From JBOHCT01 sp050699055 (lineage in GTDB: Bacteria > Actinomycetota > Actinomycetes > Streptosporangiales > JBOHCT01), in the NCBI GenBank assembly GCA_050699055.1, contig JBOHCT010000225.1, positions 1 through 5,916 of the forward strand: a DNA stretch of 5,916 nucleotides, in the 5' to 3' direction. This document shows, piece after piece, positions 1 through 4,723 of this stretch (position 1 is its first letter; the number at the start of each line of letters is the position of its first letter). Under the pieces are notes generated by a model that saw only the letters and a program-made list of their open reading frames with translations, was not told the DNA's origin and made no database searches. The position numbers and the translations under genes were made by a program.

Positions 1-118
1 GGCGCAGCGGGCGTATCGGGCACAAGCAACCATGATCAGCACATCTGGTCAGTGATCAAGCCGACACGCCGTACCAGCCTCAACAAGGCCAGCCGATCCC
101 CCCGCTGGTCCCGGCTGA

Positions 119-313
119 ATAGCTACGATCGATCCATCGTTGGAACGAGAAGATCAGCCAGTCATTAGAGGTAGCGATGCCTTCCTCTCCAACTACACGA
201 ACGGCGGAGGCGGCCACATTTGTCTTGATAGTCACTCAGTGTCCCGCCGCATGGGCGCGCACAACAACTGGGCCGGCGCGGTCAAGTTGACAGGCCGAGA
301 TGATCGCTGCTAA
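119..313 (+). pseudogene. Possible C-terminal remnant of an unidentified gene
   Basis: This is an open stretch of 64 codons that ends in TAA at 311-313 and has no convincing start; the only in-frame candidate is TTG at 140, which lacks a ribosome-binding site. The same frame has stops at 53 and 116. Frame 1 is open from 1 to 168, so a frameshifted gene tail is possible. From about 180 onward third positions are mostly G or C, and the product contains a Gly-rich and His/Asn-containing segment (NGGGGHICLDSH, then GAHNNWAG). A strong terminator-like palindrome begins 8 nt after the stop, which is where the end of a real plus-strand transcript would be expected. I do not recognise the family. It could also be chance open sequence in a lower-GC intergenic stretch, so confidence is low. 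Confidence 0.2.
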
Positions 314-321
314 GTGAAGGG

Positions 322-359
322 ACTTGGTGGGGGACCCGCTAGCGGGTCCCCCACCAAGT
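322..359. terminator. Perfect 38-bp palindrome, probable bidirectional terminator
   Basis: Positions 322-340 and 341-359 are exact reverse complements (19-bp arms with no spacer), so the transcript of either strand would fold into a long GC-rich hairpin with a tight turn at GCTAGC. It lies between the plus-strand frame ending at 313 and the minus-strand PhyH gene ending at 453, as expected for a shared terminator. There is no long T tract on either side (only TTT at 361-363), which is usual for actinobacterial hairpin terminators. Confidence 0.75.
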
Positions 360-452
360 GTTTGCCCGCATGATCACCCAGAGTCGACGTCGTCTTCCGC
401 GTCGCCAGACTTCCAGGACGGACGGGTAGACCCGCCCTGCGCGCGGCGTCCG

Positions 453-1340
453 CTAGAGGCCGTCGCGGTCGTGCCAGTGGTCCTGCCAGCGCCAGTCGAT
501 CGGCTGGTCCGCCCGCTGGTACCGGATGTCGGTCGACAGCCGCATCACGCCGCCCGGGTCGACGTTGTCGAGGGCCGCGTGGATGGTGTACGCGGAGTGC
601 ACCACCATGTCCCCGGCCGCGTAGTCGGCCACCAGCCACCGGGCGTCGCGCTCCTCCGCCAGGCGTGGCAGGTCCGCGGTGATCGACGCGGCGGGCCGCC
701 GCAGCTTCCCGATCCGTTCCTCGTGGATGACCTGATGGTGGCTGCCCTCCAGGTAGAGGAGGCCGCCGCGCCCGATCGGGCAGTCGCCGAGCGGGATCCA
801 CGACGAGAGCACCCGGTCGGTTCCCTCGCGGATGTACACGAGGTCGTAGTGCGCCTGGGTCGCGGTGCCGATGCCGGTCTCGCCCGGCCGGGTGTGGCGG
901 ATGAGCTTCCTGCGGTGCAGGAACGTCTCGCCGCCGAGGAGCCACGCGTACCAGTCGCGGATCGCCGGCTGCGTACAGAACGACTGGTACTCTCGTCCGG
1001 CGACGATCTCAGGGAACAGCGTGTGCCGCAGGCGGGCGTTGTCGACGGGGCCGTCGGCGGCGAGGCCGGCCTCCGGGTCGGCACCGTCGCGCACCAGCCC
1101 GGTCCGCGCGAGCTTCCCGAAGTAGTAGCGCCGAAACCCGCGCACCGCGTCGGCCTCCAGGGCCCCACGCAGGAAGAGGTAGCCGTCCCGCCGCAGCCTG
1201 CGCCACAGCGCCGCACGATCGTGGCGCTCTCTCGCCGGGACGGGTCTCAGCTCACCGAGCCGGGACGGTGACTCGTCGAGCACGTAACCGTTGGAGGTGT
1301 ACATACCGCCACGATCGCCGGGCCACGCCGGCCGCGCCAT
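453..1340 (-). CDS. Phytanoyl-CoA dioxygenase (PhyH) family protein
   Basis: This is a probable cytosolic non-haem Fe(II)/2-oxoglutarate-dependent oxygenase that hydroxylates a small substrate; the substrate cannot be read from the sequence. The product is 295 aa from ATG at 1340, close to the usual 250-310 for the family. The metal-binding HxD motif is visible as AHYD (His164, Asp166). The distal His is probably His254 in TIHAALDN, and the likely 2-oxoglutarate-binding Arg is Arg267 in MRLSTDIRY. The double-stranded beta-helix core is roughly residues 45-275, and no signal peptide or membrane segment is seen. Start: ATG 1340 has GGCGGG about 7 nt upstream. ATG 1304 (283 aa, beginning MYTSNGYVLDESP) lacks a well-placed site but would remove a Pro/Gly-rich leader, so it remains a real alternative. 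The gene is divergent from the AraC-family regulator at 1605, which may control it. A possible mobile element ends only 26 bp upstream. Confidence 0.9.
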   Translation of the reverse strand: MARPAWPGDRGGMYTSNGYVLDESPSRLGELRPVPARERHDRAALWRRLRRDGYLFLRGALEADAVRGFRRYYFGKLARTGLVRDGADPEAGLAADGPVDNARLRHTLFPEIVAGREYQSFCTQPAIRDWYAWLLGGETFLHRRKLIRHTRPGETGIGTATQAHYDLVYIREGTDRVLSSWIPLGDCPIGRGGLLYLEGSHHQVIHEERIGKLRRPAASITADLPRLAEERDARWLVADYAAGDMVVHSAYTIHAALDNVDPGGVMRLSTDIRYQRADQPIDWRWQDHWHDRDGL

Positions 1341-1416
1341 GGACAAACCCGCCGGGTTGTTGGACTTCTAGTGTCGTGTGTCGGAGGTCCTTTGCCAGTG
1401 GCGGCGATCCAGGCGG

Positions 1417-1539
1417 ATGGATCGCAAGACGGAGGAAGGAGGCGCAGTGGGCCCGCGTCGACTGACGACCCCGGGGTCCCCGCGGAAACGCGGCAGCGTT
1501 TTCGTGGGGATGGGGCGCGGCGAGGCGCCGCCAAGGTGA
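1417..1539 (+). CDS. Possible small ORF inside the inverted-repeat element
   Basis: This is a 40-codon frame from ATG at 1417, or 30 codons from GTG at 1447. The GTG start is the more attractive one because a near-consensus Shine-Dalgarno (AAGGAGG, 1436-1442) lies 4 nt upstream. The product would be a basic, Gly/Pro/Arg-rich peptide (VGPRRLTTPGSPRKRG at its start) ending at TGA 1537-1539, with no motif that I recognise. It lies wholly between the inverted repeats. It may be the retained 5' end of a transposase gene in a deleted element, or simply chance. The evidence is the ribosome-binding site alone, so confidence is low. Confidence 0.15.
   Translation: MDRKTEEGGAVGPRRLTTPGSPRKRGSVFVGMGRGEAPPR
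1477..1510 (+). other. Strong RNA hairpin in the AraC upstream region
   Basis: The 14-nt arms 1477-1490 and 1497-1510 pair around the 6-nt loop CGGCAG. The two non-Watson-Crick positions are both G.U pairs on plus-strand RNA, so the whole stem can form. It lies inside the inverted-repeat element, about 95 nt before the AraC-family start. There is no T run after it, so it is not an obvious intrinsic terminator, though it could act as an attenuator or be a structural part of the element. A 12-bp palindrome, GACCCCGGGGTC (1467-1478), abuts it. Confidence 0.45.
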
Positions 1540-1604
1540 AGAAGACTCCCGACACGCGACACTAGACTGACGCCCAGACGGGGGCCAAGAGGGGGGATTG
1601 CCTG

Positions 1605-2420
1605 GTGCGGCGCTGGGCCCGCTTCCTGACGCCGACGGCCGGGCACCGACGGCTCGGACTGGTCTGTCTCGGGGTAGGGCACCAGCGCGGCGCGATTCCG
1701 CCCTGCCCGCCGCGGGTGCTCGGCTGCTACGGGGCGGTCCTCGTCACAGAAGGTCGCGGCCGGCTCGGATGGGGCCGGCCCGCCGCGGCCCACGACCTCT
1801 CCGCCCCGACGCTCTTCTGGCTGGCGCCCGGGGTGCCGCACACCTACGCCCCTGCCCCGCCGGGGTGGACCGAGGCGTGGGTGCTGTTCGAGGGCAGGGT
1901 GGCACGCGCCTACGAGGATCTTGGCTACATCTCCCGAGGGGACCCCGTCGTAGCGCTGGCCGACCCGCTGCCGTTGCGCCGGGCCTTCAGGCGGCTGATC
2001 GAGACATGTCAGGGCGAGCCCCCCGGGGTGGACGTCGAGGCCGCCGCGCTCGTCCACGCGCTCATCCTCGCCGCCCGCCACGCGCAAGGCGGGTCACCGG
2101 ACCCGGACGACGACGCGATCGTCGCCGCGCTGCGCGACGACGCCTGCCGGCCGCTGACGGTGACCCAGCACGCGCGGGATCTCGGCGTGCCGCCGGGCCG
2201 GCTGCGTGACATCGTGCGACGGGCCGCCGGGTGCACGCCGAAAGAGTACATCCTGCGCACAAGGCTCAACCGCGCGAAGACGCTGCTCGCAGGATCCGAC
2301 CTCACGATCGCCAAGATCGGGCGGACGGTCGGCTACGACGATCCGGCCTACTTCACCAGGGTCTTCGTCCGCCGGGCGGGCATATCCCCGCGTACGTTCC
2401 GCGAGCAGCAGCGGCGATGA
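1605..2420 (+). CDS. AraC-family transcriptional regulator
   Basis: This is a DNA-binding regulator of 271 aa, the usual size for AraC/XylS members with an N-terminal sensing domain. Residues about 10-105 resemble the cupin-like AraC-type ligand-binding domain (the LFWLAPGVPHTYAP stretch is typical), so a small effector, often a sugar in this class, is likely. Residues about 170-268 are the double helix-turn-helix domain: the first HTH is around LTVTQHARDLGVPPGRLRDI and the second around TIAKIGRTVGYDDPAYFTRV, with the family-typical GISPRTFRE close at the C-terminus. The start is GTG 1605, chosen because a purine-rich site (AGAGGGGGGA, 1588-1597) lies 7 nt upstream. The gene is divergent from the PhyH gene and convergent with the small gene at 2500-2850. 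The divergent layout makes the PhyH gene the first candidate target, but no operator could be assigned. Its promoter must lie in or beside the 200-bp inverted-repeat element. Confidence 0.93.
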   Translation: MRRWARFLTPTAGHRRLGLVCLGVGHQRGAIPPCPPRVLGCYGAVLVTEGRGRLGWGRPAAAHDLSAPTLFWLAPGVPHTYAPAPPGWTEAWVLFEGRVARAYEDLGYISRGDPVVALADPLPLRRAFRRLIETCQGEPPGVDVEAAALVHALILAARHAQGGSPDPDDDAIVAALRDDACRPLTVTQHARDLGVPPGRLRDIVRRAAGCTPKEYILRTRLNRAKTLLAGSDLTIAKIGRTVGYDDPAYFTRVFVRRAGISPRTFREQQRR

Positions 2421-2467
2421 TCGGCGCCCGCGGTCGGGACACGAAGAACACTGCCACCCCGTACCAC

Positions 2468-2500
2468 AGACGCGGATCCCGACAGATCCGGGACACGTCT
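2468..2500. terminator. Hairpin between convergent genes, possible terminator
   Basis: AGACGCGGATC (2468-2478) can pair with GATCCG (2485-2490) and CGTCT (2496-2500). This gives an 11-bp stem with a 6-nt loop (CCGACA) and a 5-nt bulge (GGACA) on the right arm. It lies between the AraC stop at 2420 and the stop of the convergent small gene at 2500-2502, where a shared terminator would be expected. The bulge and the lack of a T tract keep this tentative. Confidence 0.4.
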
Positions 2501-2850
2501 TAGGCCAAGGTGGCCCCAGCGGAGACACCGGCGACGGCCTCCCGAAGCCGCCGCACCCCGCGGTAGAACGCCTCCTCCTGCGCTTCCCACCACGCTTCCA
2601 GGCACGCGTCACACAACGCGTGCGGCACCTTCTCGTCGGGCGCCGAGGCCCACAGGCGCATGTGCTCAGCTCTCTCCGCGTCGCTCAGCCGCACCCGACA
2701 GTCCGCGCACACAGCACCTTCACGCGGACCGGACACCGGACCGCCGTGCCGCGCCACAGCAACGACACCGAAGGACGGCCGCGCGGCCCAGCGACGCCGC
2801 CCGAGCAGGCAGCCCCACACCGGTCGGTGCTTTCCACTCCATGACCCCAT
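2500..2850 (-). CDS. Small hypothetical protein with two CxxC motifs
   Basis: This is a 116-aa product of unknown function. Cys48-x-x-Cys51 (VCADCRVRL) and Cys80-x-x-Cys83 (LCDACLEAWW) are spaced as in a four-Cys treble-clef or zinc-ribbon knuckle, so zinc binding is likely (inference). The segment between them is charged and helical (SDAERAEHMRLW), and a Glu/Arg-rich helix follows (EAQEEAFYRGVRRLREAV). The first 40 residues are basic, with no clear membrane segment. Start ATG 2850 is supported by an excellent ribosome-binding site: the complement of 2857-2864 reads AGGGGGGA, about 6 nt upstream. The gene is monocistronic in this window and convergent with the AraC gene. Small CxxC/CxxC proteins of this kind are common orphans in actinomycetes. 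They may bind DNA or a partner protein, but nothing here shows which. Confidence 0.7.
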   Translation of the reverse strand: MGSWSGKHRPVWGCLLGRRRWAARPSFGVVAVARHGGPVSGPREGAVCADCRVRLSDAERAEHMRLWASAPDEKVPHALCDACLEAWWEAQEEAFYRGVRRLREAVAGVSAGATLA

Positions 2851-3186
2851 GTCATTTCCCCCCTAAGGTCTGGCCGTACCGTGGCATCACGTAAGGCCAC
2901 ATCGCAGGAGTTTGCCGCAGATGCCGCCCGTGAGGGAAGAGAACATGACGGCCGTGCCGCCCCATACCCAGGGTCTGGCCTACCACCAGGGGCGTTACGT
3001 CCATCCAGAAACAAATGGCTGCCCCCGGGTTCGTCGAGACCCCGTAACCGAGGTGACCTTTTCCTTACACGATGGCCTGCCGCGGGCGCCTTCTTTGTGT
3101 TGTCCGCATATGGCCGAGAATGTACCGACGGGCACGACACACGAGGCGCCGCACCTGGCCGCGAGCCAGAGCCATGCCGGATCCAT
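2851..3186. other. Intergenic stretch without a confident gene
   Basis: This stretch separates the start of the small CxxC gene from the end of the IclR-led gene set. It should contain the minus-strand promoter of the CxxC gene, but I could not pick clear -35/-10 boxes. One plus-strand candidate start, ATG 2945, has a good ribosome-binding site (GAGGGAAG, just upstream). Its frame is open but runs on as antisense through the IclR and GH42 genes and contains a TTA codon at about 3065, so I do not call it a gene. A 9-bp direct repeat, GGTCTGGCC, occurs at 2867-2875 and 2972-2980. GC content is lower than in the flanking genes. Confidence 0.5.
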
Positions 3187-3201
3187 CGTCGGGGACCGAC
3201 G
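3187..3201 (-). terminator. Short GC-rich hairpin after the IclR gene
   Basis: CGTCGG (3187-3192) and CCGACG (3196-3201) form a perfect 6-bp stem with a 3-nt loop. It begins about 5 nt past the TGA of the IclR gene on the minus strand, in the right place to end the sulfatase-GH42-IclR transcript. There is no T tract and the stem is short, so this is plausible rather than certain. Confidence 0.4.
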
Positions 3202-3205
3202 TCCA

Positions 3206-3979
3206 TCACCGCTGAAGGAGCAGCGGACCCGGGTCTCCGCCCAGCTCTGCGGTGATCGCGTCGGCGGACCGCAGCAGTCCCGCCAGGACGCCGGTCATCG
3301 CCTCCCTGTCGAAGCTCACGCTGGAGCCGGCGATGCTGAGGGCCGCGACGACCGTCCCCGTGTCGTCGCGGACGGGCGCCGCGACCGTGCTGATGCCGGG
3401 TATCGTCTCCTCGAACGCCGTCGCGTAGCCCTGGTCGCGTACCCCCGCGATCGCGGCCCAGAAGGCGTCCTCCGTGGGAGGATCCATGGCCCGCGGCGCC
3501 GGTCGACCCACCTGCCTGAGCATGTCGGCGATCTCGGCGTCGGCCCGAGAGGCCAGCAGGACGCGCCCGGGGGCACCTGTCCACAGCGGGTACGGGTGGC
3601 CGACGGGGGCGGTGGTGCGCAGCTCGGACCGGCTCTGGACCTGTTCGAGGTACATACGGTCGCCGCCGACAGGGACGGTGAGCCCGACGGTCTCCCCGGT
3701 CAGATCGCGCAGCCGTGTCATGTGTGGCAGCGCGATGCCACGCAGGTCCACGCGGCTGCGATAGGCCATCCCGAGGGTGAGGGTGTGGGGCCCCAGGTGG
3801 TACTTCCGCGAGCGAGGGTCCTGCGTCGCCATGTCGCAGGCTTCGAGCGTGTGCAGGAGACGCTGCACGGTGCTCTTCGGCAGCCCGATCCTGACCGCGA
3901 GCTCCCGCGCGCTCAGATGCGTCGAGGACGTGCGCAGCGCCTCGAGGATCTGTATCCCTCGGCGCAGAGACTCGCTCAC
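3206..3979 (-). CDS. IclR-family transcriptional regulator
   Basis: This is a 257-aa regulator of full family length (typically 240-280). Residues about 5-62 form the N-terminal winged helix-turn-helix (RRGIQILEALR, then LSARELAVRIGLPKSTVQRL, with the RKYHLGP wing that closes the domain). Residues about 75-248 form the IclR effector-binding domain, with the typical GAPGRVLLAS and PGISTVAAPVRD segments and the AALSIAG core strand. The effector cannot be deduced, but it is probably a metabolite of the adjacent pathway. Start GTG 3979 is supported by GGAGGT (3984-3989) 4 nt upstream. The start overlaps the GH42 stop as GTGA (3976-3979), so translation of the two is probably coupled. As the last gene of the minus-strand set it most likely regulates that set, often as a repressor in this family (inference). 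Confidence 0.95.
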   Translation of the reverse strand: MSESLRRGIQILEALRTSSTHLSARELAVRIGLPKSTVQRLLHTLEACDMATQDPRSRKYHLGPHTLTLGMAYRSRVDLRGIALPHMTRLRDLTGETVGLTVPVGGDRMYLEQVQSRSELRTTAPVGHPYPLWTGAPGRVLLASRADAEIADMLRQVGRPAPRAMDPPTEDAFWAAIAGVRDQGYATAFEETIPGISTVAAPVRDDTGTVVAALSIAGSSVSFDREAMTGVLAGLLRSADAITAELGGDPGPLLLQR

Positions 3980-4692
3980 GGCGACCTCCGATCACGGCCG
4001 GACGGGTCTCCCGCGGACGGTCGCGGCTGCCCGTGCTCCCCCACGACCGCGACGCCGCCCGGCGGAAGCGTCAGCCGGGGTGGCAGGATCTCCTCCCACG
4101 CCCCGTACCGCTGGCTCCAGAACGCGGTCCCCCAGGCGTCGTTGAGCGCGTCCAGGTCGCCGTAACGCCGCCGCAGCCACCGCCGGAACGCGTCGGCGGA
4201 CACGTCGCAGTAGCAGTGCGCGTTACGGCAGGCGTACTCGTTGTTCACGTGCCACGCCGTGAGGGCCGGGTGTTCTGCGTAGCGGTCGGCCAGGCGTTCG
4301 GCCAACCGCGCCGCCGCCGCGCGGTACTCGGGGGAGCTGGGGCAGAACTCCTGCCGCGAGCCCGGGGACATGCGACGGCCGTCCGCCGTGACGGGCAGGG
4401 TTCGCGGGTACGCGCGCGAGAACCACGGCGGCGGGGAGGCGGTCGCGGTCGCCAGGTCGACGCCGATGCCGCCCTCGTGCAGCAGGTCGAGCACGCGGTC
4501 CAGCCAACCGAAGCGGTACGCACCCGCCGCCGGCTCCAGCAGCGCCCACGAGAAGGCGCCGACGGTCACCAGGTTGACCCCGGTCTCGCGCATCAGCCGT
4601 ACGTCCTCGTGCCAGATCTGTTCCGGCCATTGCTCGGGGTTGTAGTCACCGCCGTAGCTGAGGCCGCCGGCAGGCCACCGGTCGTCGGTCAT
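3976..4692 (-). CDS. Truncated GH42 beta-galactosidase, N-terminal third only
   Basis: The product is 238 aa, whereas GH42 beta-galactosidases are usually about 650-700. Residues 8-210 match the start of the catalytic TIM barrel very well: GGDYNPEQWPEQIW, then the FSWALLEP strand, SPPPWFSRAYP, and HVNNEYAC, in which Glu152 should be the acid/base catalyst after Asn151. Cys117, Cys155, Cys160 and Cys162 lie in the region where GH42 enzymes carry a zinc cluster. The family-like sequence stops at about LPPRLTLPPG (residue 212), and an unrelated Gly/Pro/Arg-rich tail of about 26 aa leads to the stop. The rest of the barrel with the nucleophile Glu, the trimerisation domain and the C-terminal domain are absent, and IclR begins at once. 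Hydrolysis is therefore unlikely. Start ATG 4692 has GGGAG about 10 nt upstream. It lies 31 bp after the sulfatase stop, so the two are probably co-transcribed. Confidence 0.88.
   Translation of the reverse strand: MTDDRWPAGGLSYGGDYNPEQWPEQIWHEDVRLMRETGVNLVTVGAFSWALLEPAAGAYRFGWLDRVLDLLHEGGIGVDLATATASPPPWFSRAYPRTLPVTADGRRMSPGSRQEFCPSSPEYRAAAARLAERLADRYAEHPALTAWHVNNEYACRNAHCYCDVSADAFRRWLRRRYGDLDALNDAWGTAFWSQRYGAWEEILPPRLTLPPGGVAVVGEHGQPRPSAGDPSGRDRRSP
3984..3989 (-). promoter_or_regulatory. Shine-Dalgarno deciding the IclR start
   Basis: The complement reads GGAGGT, 4 nt before the GTG at 3979. It sits inside the last codons of the truncated GH42 frame, so ribosomes finishing that frame end right at the IclR start. 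The site fixes the regulator's start and supports coupling. Confidence 0.8.
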
Positions 4693-4723
4693 GCTCGCCC
4701 GTCTCCCTTCGCCGAAGGCATCC

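Larger units (their letters stand above)
1367..1566. mobile_element. MITE-like 200-bp element with 18-bp terminal inverted repeats
   Basis: The left end (1367-1384, TCTAGTGTCGTGTGTCGG) is the reverse complement of the right end (1549-1566) at 17 of 18 positions. The two ends stay partly alike further inward: both reach a TGGCGGCG-type block about 30-40 bp in. A CTAG lies at each extremity (1368-1371 and 1562-1565) and could be either part of the repeat or a 4-bp duplicated target. The interior is too short to encode a transposase. This is the architecture of a miniature inverted-repeat element or an internally deleted insertion sequence. It occupies most of the space between the divergent PhyH and AraC genes, so it must contribute to or disturb their promoters. 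No parent element can be named from sequence alone. Confidence 0.45.

Noticed and set aside
33..58. Two TGATCA palindromes 20 bp apart, resembling an operator pair
   Set aside because: Six-base palindromes at this spacing are easily found by chance and no promoter or gene start lies next to them.
177..290. 37-codon plus-strand frame from ATG 177 with an AGAGG upstream
   Set aside because: Third positions are not GC-biased and the frame has no motif; the overlapping frame ending at 313 looks more coding-like.
324..1271. Long plus-strand open frame opposite the PhyH gene
   Set aside because: It is antisense to a well-recognised PhyH protein, has no ribosome-binding site, and is open only because of high GC.
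1368..2087. Long minus-strand open frame opposite the AraC gene
   Set aside because: Low-complexity Arg/Gly/Pro-rich translation antisense to a clear AraC family protein; it also spans the inverted-repeat element.
2602..2623. 7-bp stem hairpin (GCACGCG/CGCGTGC)
   Set aside because: It lies inside the coding sequence of the CxxC gene, where such GC-rich stems are common by chance.
2685..3995. 436-codon minus-strand frame
   Set aside because: It runs across the IclR gene in another frame on the same strand and into the CxxC gene. Its composition is Arg/Gly/Pro/His-rich with no recognisable domain.
4706..4718. CCTTCGCCGAAGG inverted repeat between the sulfatase and GH42 genes
   Set aside because: The loop would be too tight for a stable hairpin, and the sequence overlaps the GH42 ribosome-binding region without other support as an operator.
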